DNA of 64,000 nucleotides from SIG575 sp964507395 (GTDB lineage Bacteria > Bacillota > Clostridia > Oscillospirales > Acutalibacteraceae). This document shows positions 43,197 to 51,995 of the stretch, one piece after another (position 1 is the stretch's first letter; the number at the start of each line of letters is the position of its first letter). The position numbers and the translations under genes were made by a program. The DNA is taken from the NCBI GenBank assembly GCA_964507395.1, contig CAZDQE010000002.1, positions 1 to 64,000 of the forward strand. The letters are read 5' to 3'. The notes beneath the pieces are model-generated. The model was not told the DNA's origin. It saw only the letters and a list, made by a program, of their open reading frames with translations, and searched no databases.

Positions 43197-44009
43197 CTAT
43201 TCAAGATTAAGCGAAAGGAATGTGTTTCCGCTTAAATCTTCTTCCGAATCTTTATTAGAACAGTATATCATACCGCGCGGTATTTTGCAACTGTCATGTT
43301 CTGTATTTTCTCCGACAGGAATATATATTTCAGCCTTTTCCCCGCCGATTTTTTCAAGGACCGATGACACGAAAGCTTCCTTTTCTCCCTCACAGCAAAG
43401 CTCTGTTATACTTCTGCCGCTCACAACGGCATAGGAAACATACTCTCCGTCCTTCTTTTCACAGAAAACCTCGTCTGAAAACCTGAGTGCAAACTGAAAA
43501 TGCTTATGGGGAAAGGAAACATAATCACCTTTGCCGAAAATTCTTTCACGCAAAGAAAGAAGTCTGTCCTTGTCCTCGCATATGCAGACGGGAACTTTTT
43601 CATCAACACGGTAAAAGGTTTTCTTTTCACAGAAGAAAAAATCGCTGAAGCCAAGCTTTTCATAATAATTTCTGTTTTTCCCGTTACTGGGAGTCAGCAG
43701 AAAAATCTCTGCTCCTTTTTTCGTTTTATATTGAGTAAGAAACTCGATTTCCTGCCTTGCAAGACCTTGTTTTCTGTAGTTTTTATCAGTGGCTACAGCG
43801 TAAAAATAAACAGCCCTGCGACATTTTATTTCACAGTCAAGGGCATAGACTGCGCTGACGATTCTGCCGTCTTCTTCACAGACATAAACATTATCTTCGC
43901 CGAGAAAGGTATCAAGAAAAGGATAAACATAATCCTTTCCGTCACCGAAGCATGAGTGCCACAGCTCATACAGGCTTTCCCTGTCATCAGATGATGCAAA
44001 ACGAAACAT
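43197..44009 (-). CDS. GNAT-family N-acetyltransferase
   Basis: Protein of 270 residues. The N-terminal GNAT domain has a VYALDCEIKC strand, FYAVATDKNYRKQGLARQEI (acetyl-CoA-binding Q/RxxGxxR-like loop) and YYEKLGFSD. A second half of about 130 residues may be a sterol-carrier-like or second GNAT-like domain. Target unknown. Three bases separate it from the DUF2156 gene upstream. Confidence 0.85.
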   Translation of the reverse strand: MFRFASSDDRESLYELWHSCFGDGKDYVYPFLDTFLGEDNVYVCEEDGRIVSAVYALDCEIKCRRAVYFYAVATDKNYRKQGLARQEIEFLTQYKTKKGAEIFLLTPSNGKNRNYYEKLGFSDFFFCEKKTFYRVDEKVPVCICEDKDRLLSLRERIFGKGDYVSFPHKHFQFALRFSDEVFCEKKDGEYVSYAVVSGRSITELCCEGEKEAFVSSVLEKIGGEKAEIYIPVGENTEHDSCKIPRGMIYCSNKDSEEDLSGNTFLSLNLE

Positions 44010-44012
44010 AAG

Positions 44013-44885
44013 TTATCTCCTTTTGGCGTTGTATATAATACCGAGTTTCACAGGCTTGTAGCTGAGCTTTGCTTTCCTTAAGCCTTCAAGTCCCATGTCC
44101 TCTTCGCGGTTTACAAAGGTATAAGAGGAAAGCTCATTCTTCGCAAATTCGCGGTTGATCATGGGATAAGCTCCCCGAAGGTCTGAAAATGCCTTTTCAA
44201 AATGAGTGCAGAAGGTGTCCTCACTCAATTTTTCACCGAGAGTCCATGCAACGACCTCGCCGTCAACGCGAAGAGCTCCGCCTGTAAAGCCGAAAGCCGT
44301 GAAATTATCAAAGGCTCTTTTTATAACATCAAGCTCAGTGTCAACGCCGTCATCGATTTTATCCTCATTTTCCTCTATCCATTTTTCCGTCATTCTTATG
44401 CAATCTGAAAGATTTTTCTCTGTCAGACTTTCATAAGTCCAGTTATAATTTTTCTCGAAATATTTGATATGGTTCCGCTTGGAATGGTATTTTTTACCTT
44501 TAAGCTCCGCTAAATCCTCAACAAGATAGATGTAATCTGCCGAGTCCCTGTTTTCTCTGAACTCAAACATATCGGGAAATTCTTTTTCCATAAACTTTAC
44601 ATCTTCGGGAAGAAGTCCGTAAAAATTCAGGCTTTCTTCTTCCAGCAGTTCTTCGATAATTTTCTTTCTGTCCCCGTTGCCCTGCGGAAAGCAGTAGTTG
44701 AATTTTCCGTTTTTACCGCCTCTCGTTACAAGACAGCCATGGGCAAAGGCAACTGTAAGATTATATTCTGGTCCCCAGTTAAAAAAGGAGTTTAAACACA
44801 TCTGACAGTTGTCCCCTGTCACATACTTCAAAAGTTCTCTGATTTTCTCCGCGTCATCAAGTTCGGGGGTTTTAAATTCCAACAT
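44013..44885 (-). CDS. DUF2156/LPG-synthase-C-like acyltransferase-fold protein
   Basis: Protein of 290 residues in the DUF2156 family, which shares the C-terminal catalytic fold of phosphatidylglycerol lysyltransferase (MprF). Segments seen: FNYCFPQGNG, YHSKRNHIKYFEKNY and a late YPMINREFAKN motif. There are no membrane helices, so it is the soluble form; it may transfer an aminoacyl group from charged tRNA. It is three bases from both neighbours, so it is co-transcribed with tmk. Confidence 0.85.
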   Translation of the reverse strand: MLEFKTPELDDAEKIRELLKYVTGDNCQMCLNSFFNWGPEYNLTVAFAHGCLVTRGGKNGKFNYCFPQGNGDRKKIIEELLEEESLNFYGLLPEDVKFMEKEFPDMFEFRENRDSADYIYLVEDLAELKGKKYHSKRNHIKYFEKNYNWTYESLTEKNLSDCIRMTEKWIEENEDKIDDGVDTELDVIKRAFDNFTAFGFTGGALRVDGEVVAWTLGEKLSEDTFCTHFEKAFSDLRGAYPMINREFAKNELSSYTFVNREEDMGLEGLRKAKLSYKPVKLGIIYNAKRR

Positions 44886-44888
44886 AAA

Positions 44889-45554
44889 TTAAAGAATCCT
44901 TTCGATGCTTGTCCTGATTTCCTCTGCAACAGACTCAATGCTTCTTGCATTTTCGCCCTCTGCACAGTCGATTCTCACCCAACCCATTTTTCCCGATGCG
45001 TAAGCTGCCGCTTCTCTGCAGGCATTGAGATAAGCTACGTTTGCCTCGTGGACATCCTTTTTGCTCTCGTTGCCCTCATATCTGCTTGTCATCAGCTTCT
45101 GTGAAATCTCAACGGGCATATCAAGGTAAATTACAAGGTCAGGCTTCGGTATTCCTATTTTATTATACTCAAAATCTTCAAGCCATTCAATGTAAGCATC
45201 CCAGTTTTCCCTCGGCTGCTTGATCATCTGGTGGTATGCGTTTGAGGTCGTGTAGCGGTCCGCAAGAATCACCCTGCCGCTTTCGTAATCGTCTTTCCAT
45301 ATAGTTTTAAACGATGCAAAGCGGTCTACCGCATAAAAAGCCGATGCCGCATAAGCGTTTACGTCCTCGGGATTTTTGCCGAAAGTTCCTGCAAGATACA
45401 TTTTTACAAGTGCTGAAGATTCTCCGTCATAATTGGGAAGTTTAATCTGCTTATATTCAAGCCCTCTTCTTTTTACCTCTTCTGCGAGAAGGTTTATCTG
45501 AGTTGACTTTCCGCTGCCGTCAAGTCCTTCAATAACAATAAGCTTTCCTTTCAT
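44889..45554 (-). CDS. tmk: Thymidylate kinase
   Basis: Phosphorylates dTMP to dTDP. The protein has 221 residues, with P-loop GLDGSGKST, the DRY-containing ADRYTTSNAYHQM segment and the LID-type region. First gene of the leftward run to 36564. AAGGGTG lies upstream of the ATG. Confidence 0.95.
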   Translation of the reverse strand: MKGKLIVIEGLDGSGKSTQINLLAEEVKRRGLEYKQIKLPNYDGESSALVKMYLAGTFGKNPEDVNAYAASAFYAVDRFASFKTIWKDDYESGRVILADRYTTSNAYHQMIKQPRENWDAYIEWLEDFEYNKIGIPKPDLVIYLDMPVEISQKLMTSRYEGNESKKDVHEANVAYLNACREAAAYASGKMGWVRIDCAEGENARSIESVAEEIRTSIERIL

Positions 45555-45705
45555 ACCTTTACACCCTTTTTCCTCATTTTACTTCAGTTTATTATTATAG
45601 CAAATATATCCTCATTTTACAAATGATTTTTACTTTTTCTGCCATTTTAACAATCCGTTAATAATTTTACCTATATTGTTTAACAAATATGGTTTATATT
45701 TACCT

Positions 45706-45732
45706 TTAGCACTCGAAAAGCGAGAGTGCTAA
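45706..45732. promoter_or_regulatory. CIRCE operator upstream of htpG
   Basis: TTAGCACTC (45706-45714), 9-base spacer, GAGTGCTAA (45724-45732): an exact match to the HrcA-binding CIRCE consensus. It lies 24 bases before the htpG ATG. No dnaK or groE gene is adjacent. Confidence 0.97.
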
Positions 45733-45755
45733 AATCGTTCTACGGAGGCTTTAAA

Positions 45756-47630
45756 ATGGCTAAAAAACAGTTTAAGGCAGAATCAAAAAGACTTCTCGAC
45801 CTTATGATCAACTCAATTTACACTCACAAGGAAATCTTCCTTCGCGAAATTATATCAAACGCAAGCGACGCAATAGACAAGCTGTACTATCACGCACTTT
45901 CCTCAGGTGACACAGGTCTTTCACGTGATGACTTTGAAATTTATATCGAAGCAGACGAGGAAAAGGGAACAATCACAATTTCCGACAACGGCTGCGGTAT
46001 GACTAAAGAGGAGCTTGAAAACAATCTCGGTACAATCGCAAAGAGCGGTTCTCTTGCTTTCAAGCAGGAAAACGAAAAGAATGAAGAAATCGACATTATC
46101 GGTCAGTTCGGTGTAGGCTTCTACTCCGCATTCATGGTCGCAAAAGAGGTTACTGTTTTTTCAAAGGCTTACGGCGGAGAAAAAGCTTACAAATGGCATT
46201 CACAGGGTGCTGACGGCTACACAGTGACAGAGTGTGAAAAAGAATCACACGGCACAAAAATCGTTCTTATAATCAAGGATGATACAGAGGAAGAGAACTA
46301 TTCATCTTTCCTGAATGAATACACACTCAGACATCTTATCAAGAAATATTCCGACTATATCCGCTATCCCATTAAAACGGAAATCACCTCTTCACGTATG
46401 AATGAGGAAACAAAGGAATTTGAAGAATACAAGGAAATCACAACAATCAACAGCATGGTTCCCTTGTGGAAAAAGAATAAAAACGAAATTTCAGACGACG
46501 AGTACAACGAATTCTACAAAACGAACTTCGGTGATTACTCAGAGCCGCTCAAGGTTATCAACACATCTACAGAGGGCACGGCAACATACAACGCACTCAT
46601 CTTCATTCCCTCAAAGGCTCCTTACAATTATTATAACCGCGATTTTGAAAAGGGACTCAGACTTTATGCCAGCGGTGTGCTTATTATGGATAATTGCACT
46701 GACCTTGTCCCCGACCATTTCAGCTTTGTAAGAGGACTTGTCGATTCTCAGGACCTGTCGCTCAACATTTCACGTGAAATGCTTCAGCACGACAGACAGC
46801 TTAAGCTCATTTCCTCACGCCTTGAAAAGAAAATCAAGGCAGAGCTTCTCTCAATGCTCAGAAATGACAGAGAGAAATATGAGGAATTCTACAAGCAGTT
46901 CGGACTCAATCTCAAATACGGTCTTTACAGCGGCTACGGCGAAACTACCGAACTGCTCAAAGACCTGCTCATGTTTGAATCAAGCTGCGAGGATAAGCTC
47001 ACAACGCTTGAAGAATATGTTTCAAGAATGAAGGAAGAGCAGAAATACATCTACTACGCAACAGGCGAAAGCAAGGAAAAGATTTCACGCCTTCCTCAGG
47101 CAGAGGCTGTCATCGACAAGGGATATGAAATCCTCTATCTCACTCAGGATGTTGATGAATTCACTCTGAAAATCCTGAACAAATTCGACGAAAAGGAATT
47201 CCGCTCAATTTCTGCTGAGGATTTGGGCCTTGAAACAGATGAAGAAAAGGAAGAGGCTAAGAAAAAAGCCGATTCAAGCCGTGAGCTTCTCGACTTTATG
47301 AAAGAAAGCCTTGACGGAAAAGTAACAGAGGTCAGACTTTCAACAAGACTTAAGAGCCACCCTGTTTGCCTCACTGCAAAGGGCGAGCTTTCACTTGAAA
47401 TGGAAAAGGTTCTCAACGCTATGCCCAACGACACAAGCGTAAAGGCTGAAAGAGTGCTTGAAATAAACGCAGAGCACAAGGTTTTTGCATCTCTTACATC
47501 ACTCTTTGAAACAGACAAAGACACAGTTGCAAAATATGCACGTCTTCTCTATTCACAGGCACTTCTTATTGAAGGTCTCGGAGTAGAGGACCCCGTTGAG
47601 TTCTCGAACCTCATCTGCGAGCTTATGTAA
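45756..47630 (+). CDS. htpG: HSP90-family chaperone HtpG
   Basis: ATP-dependent chaperone of 624 residues. GHKL ATPase segments are visible: REIISNASDAIDKL, ISDNGCGMT, GTIAKSGS and GQFGVGFYSAFMVA. The middle domain has NLNISREMLQHDRQL-type sequence, and a C-terminal dimerisation domain follows. ATG 45756 has GGAGG upstream; an earlier frame opening at 45726 lies inside the CIRCE element. HrcA control is expected from the operator. Confidence 0.97.
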   Translation: MAKKQFKAESKRLLDLMINSIYTHKEIFLREIISNASDAIDKLYYHALSSGDTGLSRDDFEIYIEADEEKGTITISDNGCGMTKEELENNLGTIAKSGSLAFKQENEKNEEIDIIGQFGVGFYSAFMVAKEVTVFSKAYGGEKAYKWHSQGADGYTVTECEKESHGTKIVLIIKDDTEEENYSSFLNEYTLRHLIKKYSDYIRYPIKTEITSSRMNEETKEFEEYKEITTINSMVPLWKKNKNEISDDEYNEFYKTNFGDYSEPLKVINTSTEGTATYNALIFIPSKAPYNYYNRDFEKGLRLYASGVLIMDNCTDLVPDHFSFVRGLVDSQDLSLNISREMLQHDRQLKLISSRLEKKIKAELLSMLRNDREKYEEFYKQFGLNLKYGLYSGYGETTELLKDLLMFESSCEDKLTTLEEYVSRMKEEQKYIYYATGESKEKISRLPQAEAVIDKGYEILYLTQDVDEFTLKILNKFDEKEFRSISAEDLGLETDEEKEEAKKKADSSRELLDFMKESLDGKVTEVRLSTRLKSHPVCLTAKGELSLEMEKVLNAMPNDTSVKAERVLEINAEHKVFASLTSLFETDKDTVAKYARLLYSQALLIEGLGVEDPVEFSNLICELM

Positions 47631-47720
47631 ATTCAGCATTAACAAAAATTTTTGGTGCATATGACGGAAAAAGAGCAAACATAATTTCGTGCAAGGGGTT
47701 TTTAGAGGTCCCCTCAAATC

Positions 47721-47768
47721 AAAATCCCCCGCGTACCGCTTCATTCCGAGTGTGACGAGGGGGATTTT
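47721..47768. terminator. Long-loop hairpin after htpG
   Basis: AAAATCCCCC (47721-47730) pairs exactly with 47759-47768, flanked by A/T. The rest of the gap 47631-48000 is AT-rich sequence with no gene, up to the promoter at 47944. Confidence 0.65.
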
Positions 47769-47943
47769 GGGTGCAGAACACAGAATTCGGGTCTGCGGCG
47801 CAATTTTATAATATCACCGGTTTTGGATTTTATATAAAATTACAATGCATCGCCCGTAATTAATTTTGCACCGATTTTAATTACCGCAGAGGAAAAATCA
47901 CGTGAATTTTCTGTAAACAATTTTTTATAATTTTTTGTTTTAA

Positions 47944-47972
47944 TTGACAAAGCTTTCCCCTCTTGATACAAT
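47944..47972 (+). promoter_or_regulatory. Sigma-A promoter of the phosphatidyltransferase gene
   Basis: TTGACA (47944-47949), 17-base spacer, TACAAT (47967-47972); GGAGGG follows before the ATG at 48001. Confidence 0.8.
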
Positions 47973-48000
47973 TTTATCAGGATGTGAGGAGGGATAACAG

Positions 48001-48543
48001 ATGAAAAAAAATCTTGCAAATATCGTCAGTCTCAGCCGTGTTGCAGGTGCAATCGTTCTATTTTTCTGCAAAAGTTTGTCAAAAACCTTTCTCGCGATTT
48101 ATATTTTCTGCGGTTTTACCGACCTTATTGACGGTCCTATCGCAAGAAAAACAAAAAGCACCGGCACTTTAGGCGCAACTCTCGACACTGTTGGCGATGT
48201 CCTGACCTATCTTGCGCTGACAAAAATTCTTATTCTGCGCAAGCTTGTCCCCTTGTGGATTTTAGTGTGGATTTTGAGTGCGGGTTCAGTTTTCGGTGCC
48301 TGCTCCTTCATATCAAAAAAGAGATTCAACAAATTTTATCTGCCCCATACATATCTCGGCAAAATCTTCGGCGGTTCAGTTTTTGTTCTGCCTCTCGCAA
48401 TGCAGTTTATGCCCGGTTACGCGTGGATGAGCGTTATTTGTTCAATTGCCACCGCCCACGCTCTGGAGCTTGTGTATATTCAATTAAAAAGTGATGAGGC
48501 TGAGGATTTTGTGCCTTCGGCTTTACACGTCAAAAAAGTATAA
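48001..48543 (+). CDS. CDP-alcohol phosphatidyltransferase (PgsA-like)
   Basis: Membrane enzyme of 180 residues carrying the exact CDP-alcohol phosphotransferase signature DG-x2-AR-x8-G-x3-D-x3-D (starting at DGPIAR) and about five hydrophobic helices. It transfers a phosphatidyl group from CDP-diacylglycerol to an alcohol, possibly glycerol phosphate. It is short for PgsA and unlinked to the usual partners, so the acceptor is uncertain. Confidence 0.88.
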   Translation: MKKNLANIVSLSRVAGAIVLFFCKSLSKTFLAIYIFCGFTDLIDGPIARKTKSTGTLGATLDTVGDVLTYLALTKILILRKLVPLWILVWILSAGSVFGACSFISKKRFNKFYLPHTYLGKIFGGSVFVLPLAMQFMPGYAWMSVICSIATAHALELVYIQLKSDEAEDFVPSALHVKKV

Positions 48544-48918
48544 AAGAACGTGGCTTGTGCCGCAGGTCCGAAATTCATCATTCATTTAAAAACAGAAAAG
48601 CACAGAACACCTACAAGGTTTGCATTAAAAAATCCCCTTCGTGATTCTCTTGAGAATAACACGTCGGGGATTAAAATTTGCATAAAAAACATGGAATTGA
48701 TGTTTTATACAAAAAAGTAAGGCACCGCGCTTTGAGAAAAATTGCAATGCCTTGATATGGGGTACGTTCATTATATAATGAAAAAACTTTTATTTCAATA
48801 TGTGCGCGACGAAAAAAAAATATTTTTCTCTTGTCACATTTTTCATTTTGTGATATAATAGAGCGAATATTATTCTCATTTGAAATTAAGAAGCCACCGA
48901 CCGCGAAAGGAGAAAGGT
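48544..48918. other. Intergenic region upstream of the HTH regulator
   Basis: It contains a weak terminator-like stem (AAAAATCCCC at 48627-48636 with GGGGATT at 48666-48672) and AT-rich sequence. A promoter lies at 48831-48859, followed by a leader of about 50 bases. I see no gene or known RNA structure. Confidence 0.5.
48831..48859 (+). promoter_or_regulatory. Sigma-A promoter of the HTH regulator gene
   Basis: TTGTCA (48831-48836), 17-base spacer, TATAAT (48854-48859). Confidence 0.75.
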
Positions 48919-50370
48919 ATGACAACTTTCAGCAAGAAGCTTTCAAGCATCATCAAAAACAAAAAGATACCCATATACGTTCTGGCTAACAAGTGCGATG
49001 TCGACAGAACACACCTTTCGCGCGCTCTCATGGGAGAGAGAAATCTGTCCCCGGAGGCTTTCGGAAGACTGGCGGAAAGCCTTGAGCTTACCCCGACTGA
49101 GGACAGAAAACTCCGTCTTCTTTTTGTAGGTGATAATTTCGGCGTTAACAGATACGGTAAATATGTGGACTTCATAAACAAGCTGTCACATATTGACGAG
49201 GAAAACGCCAAATTAAAGGCAACAGGCAGTCTTATCAACATATCCCTTGATTTTATTGACAACACTCTCACCTTCTCGGACCCTCTCGACACAGCAAACA
49301 CTCTTGACTACATCATCAGAAACGAGCTTTTCTCGAACAACGGAAAAAGCCGTATTTATACAAATATTCCGTCTAAAATCATCTTCCCTCTTCTCAAGAA
49401 AAACATCGAAAAGCTTCCCTCCGGCTTTGATTTCAGACATCTTATCTCAATCAGCAGCGAAAAGGAATACGACCTTGACGTGATTCTGAACGTTGTGCGT
49501 TTTATGAATTTCGGCTGCATTACTCAGTATTATAATGCTCCGTCAACTCCCGATGAGCATATTGACCTGCTTTACCCCTTCTACGTCATTACGGAAGAAT
49601 TCACCTTCCTTAGCAGTGAGAATTTCGAAAGAAGTCTGATAATCAAGAACACCGACTTTGCCGACCTCAACGCGAAAAGCTTTATTGACAAAGCAAAAAG
49701 TGCAAAAAAATACATCAATATCTATGAGGACGTTCTGGACTGCAAGGAAAACTGCAAGGAGATCCATTCTCTCGGCTTCGACACCATCATCAGCTTCGGC
49801 ACCTTCTGCGGAACGCTTTACATGAGCGAAGACATGTGGGATCAGATCGCAAAGCCTGACCTTCCCGGAAGAGAATATCTCATTAAATCTACCTGCGAGT
49901 ACTTTTCACAATTCGGAAAGCTCTTTAAAAATTTTTCTTTTCTCTATACAAAGGAAAGTATTGATGAATTCGTTTCAACAGGCATCGTCAAAAACATACC
50001 CGTTGAGTATGCCGTTCCCCTCACCGTAGAAAACAGAGTGAAGATTCTTGAAGAATTCAAAAAAATCGTTACAGATAATAATTTTCACATCATAAAGGAC
50101 GGTTTTCTCGGAAACACAAAAGATATTTCCATTGAGGTTTACAAAAACGAAGCAGGTGACAGCCAGAAGCATCTTACATTCTTCTCTGCAACGGAAAATG
50201 CTCCCACCCATTATCTCGGAAACATCGGCTGCAACATTGACGAGCAGAACACAATTGAGGATTTCCTTGAATTCACAAGATATTTTACTGTTTCGGGTGC
50301 TTGCTACAACACCGCAGAATCACTTGCGATTATTGACGACGCAATAGAAAAGTGTAAAAGTGAAACATAA
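48919..50370 (+). CDS. XRE-like HTH protein with large unrecognised C-terminal region
   Basis: Protein of 483 residues. Residues of about 1-65 look like a lambda-repressor-type helix-turn-helix (YVLANKCDVDRTHLSRALMG, then NLSPEAFGRLAESLEL). The remaining 420 residues have no motif I recognise; they are mixed alpha/beta without membrane segments and contain several Cys (CKENC, FGTFCG). It could sense a ligand or protein partner. ATG 48919 is preferred to 48880 because AAAGGAG lies upstream. It is 90 bases from an exported Ig-like protein gene on the same strand, which has its own promoter. Confidence 0.75.
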   Translation: MTTFSKKLSSIIKNKKIPIYVLANKCDVDRTHLSRALMGERNLSPEAFGRLAESLELTPTEDRKLRLLFVGDNFGVNRYGKYVDFINKLSHIDEENAKLKATGSLINISLDFIDNTLTFSDPLDTANTLDYIIRNELFSNNGKSRIYTNIPSKIIFPLLKKNIEKLPSGFDFRHLISISSEKEYDLDVILNVVRFMNFGCITQYYNAPSTPDEHIDLLYPFYVITEEFTFLSSENFERSLIIKNTDFADLNAKSFIDKAKSAKKYINIYEDVLDCKENCKEIHSLGFDTIISFGTFCGTLYMSEDMWDQIAKPDLPGREYLIKSTCEYFSQFGKLFKNFSFLYTKESIDEFVSTGIVKNIPVEYAVPLTVENRVKILEEFKKIVTDNNFHIIKDGFLGNTKDISIEVYKNEAGDSQKHLTFFSATENAPTHYLGNIGCNIDEQNTIEDFLEFTRYFTVSGACYNTAESLAIIDDAIEKCKSET

Positions 50371-50396
50371 TGCAACACAAAATCACAAATAGTTGA

Positions 50397-50425
50397 TTGA
50401 ATTTGTGCATATAATATGGTAAAAT
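50397..50425 (+). promoter_or_regulatory. Sigma-A promoter of the Ig-like protein gene
   Basis: TTGAAT (50397-50402), 17-base spacer, TAAAAT (50420-50425). Confidence 0.7.
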
Positions 50426-50460
50426 ATGGTTGATTATTATATTAGGGAGGAAACTTAAAA

Positions 50461-51672
50461 TTGAAAAAGTTTTCAGTTAAATTAATTTCATTCTTTTTCG
50501 CATTGTTTATCGCAAGCTCTACAGTTTTCGCTGTAACAGCCGCAGTAAATGAGCAACAGACAGGCACAAAAGCTCCCGCACTTCAGCTTGCGGACAAACT
50601 CACGGGAAACAATTCCGTAAGGGCAGTTTCACCAAATGAAGAAGGCGAAGAGCCTGCAATCGCAATTTCAAGCGAGCATCTTTCAGTAACAAAAGGCAGA
50701 AGGATTCAGCTTACTGCAACAGTTACGGGTGTCAGTGAAGCACCTGAAATTACATGGACATCTTCAGACACATCTGTAGCAACCGTTGACAAAAAAGGCA
50801 GAGTCAGAGGCAAAGAAGCCGGCAAGGCTATTATCTCCGCTTCATGCGAAGTGAACGGTAAACAGCTCAGCGCAGATTTCTCTCTCAACGTAGTTACAAG
50901 CTCCAACCTTATCAAGGACCTTCTTGAAGAATATCAGGTTCTTTCCTATCAGTACAGCTACATCGACGACTATTATTACACAAACGACAAGGAAGCATGG
51001 CAGTACAACTTCGGCTACGGCCCCATTTACGATATTGCCGCTCCTTATATTCTCCTTGAATATGACTATGTACGCGTTTTCTTCACATACGAAGAAAAGG
51101 ACTGGATGATTCAGCTTTGGAAGGGTCAGTACGGACTTATCTTCTACGGCGCAGAAATCGGCATCTACAACAAGGAACACAGCGAAGAAGCTGACAACAT
51201 TTTCACCTTCTATTCTTGTCCCCCCGAAGAGGATTGGATTCAGATGGAAATGACTCTCTACCATCAGCAGCTTGACGGCTCTTACAAGAGAGAATTTACA
51301 AGACCCTACGGCGATTACTGGTGGTGTACAGGCTTCAAGGACGGTCACCTGAGAATTGAAGAGCCTGCTGATGAGCTTCGTATGGTAGGCAGACTTACAC
51401 TCAAGGACGAGGAAATGGCAAAGCTTTTTGCTGAAGGACTTGTAGCATGCGGCTTTGACACAGTTGACAGTCAGGACGCGGTTGATGACGATTCCTTCTA
51501 CATTGAAGGCAAGGATGTTTACCTTCAGTGGCAGAATATCAACGAAGCTGAAAACACAATGCCCATCAAAGTCGGTGCCGGCTTCATTATCACCTCCAAC
51601 ATCATTTCCTTCATCCTTTCAATCCTTTCATTATTCTCACTTATAGGCATCGGCACACTCTTCTTAATCTGA
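50461..51672 (+). CDS. Exported, C-terminally anchored protein with a bacterial Ig-like domain
   Basis: Protein of 403 residues with a signal peptide (MKKFSVKLISFFFALFIASS), one Big_2-type Ig-like domain at about residues 65-145 (LTATVTGVSEAPEITWTSSD, VATVDKKGRVRGKEAGKA), an unrecognised tyrosine/tryptophan-rich domain at 150-370, and a C-terminal membrane helix (ISFILSILSLFSLIGIGTLF). It therefore faces outward and is tethered. The start codon is TTG 50461, supported by GGGAGG 10 bases upstream. Confidence 0.78.
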   Translation: MKKFSVKLISFFFALFIASSTVFAVTAAVNEQQTGTKAPALQLADKLTGNNSVRAVSPNEEGEEPAIAISSEHLSVTKGRRIQLTATVTGVSEAPEITWTSSDTSVATVDKKGRVRGKEAGKAIISASCEVNGKQLSADFSLNVVTSSNLIKDLLEEYQVLSYQYSYIDDYYYTNDKEAWQYNFGYGPIYDIAAPYILLEYDYVRVFFTYEEKDWMIQLWKGQYGLIFYGAEIGIYNKEHSEEADNIFTFYSCPPEEDWIQMEMTLYHQQLDGSYKREFTRPYGDYWWCTGFKDGHLRIEEPADELRMVGRLTLKDEEMAKLFAEGLVACGFDTVDSQDAVDDDSFYIEGKDVYLQWQNINEAENTMPIKVGAGFIITSNIISFILSILSLFSLIGIGTLFLI

Positions 51673-51753
51673 TAATTCAAATAATTTAAAAGGAGCTGTG
51701 TCAGGAGTAACACAAATCGTCCCTGAGATGTAAGAATGAATTTGATGTGAATT

Positions 51754-51790
51754 AAATGCCGCCTTCCTCTGACGAGGAAGGCGGCATTTT
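51754..51790 (+). terminator. Strong terminator after the Ig-like protein gene
   Basis: A perfect 16-bp stem is formed by 51754-51769 (AAATGCCGCCTTCCTC) and 51774-51789, with a 4-base loop and T residues. Confidence 0.85.
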
Positions 51791-51821
51791 CGTAAAAAAT
51801 GTCAGAAGGAAAGATAAACAA

Positions 51822-51915
51822 AGCATGACTACCTCTCAGTCTTTTTGCTTCGCAAAAATCCGACTCCCCTCGCAAGCGTAGCCAAAGCTTACCGTTAATT
51901 TCGGTGTGATTTATC
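51822..51915. repeat. Intergenic repeat, copy 1 (degenerate)
   Basis: It contains ACTACCTCTCAGTCTTTTTG with GCTTCGCAAAAAT, then ACTCCCCTCGCAAGCG, and ends with CCGTTAATTTCGGTGTGAT. The first part matches 56805-56835, and the last part is the inverted counterpart of 56782-56800. It is untranslated and lies between the terminator at 51754 and the PfkB gene. The rest of the gap 51673-51995 shows nothing else. Confidence 0.6.
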
Positions 51916-51995
51916 AGAATGTTTTATATATTACGTAGTGTTAAGATTTATACAGGGGAATTTTTAGTTTAAATTAAGAATACCAAGCTTTTTGT

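Noticed and set aside
48627..48672. Strong terminator after the phosphatidyltransferase gene
   Set aside because: The stem is short, the loop long and the following sequence is TTAAAATT rather than a T run; I mention it only as weak.
51822..51915. CRISPR array or insertion sequence
   Set aside because: No regular spacers and no transposase frame; only two related intergenic repeats are seen in the window.
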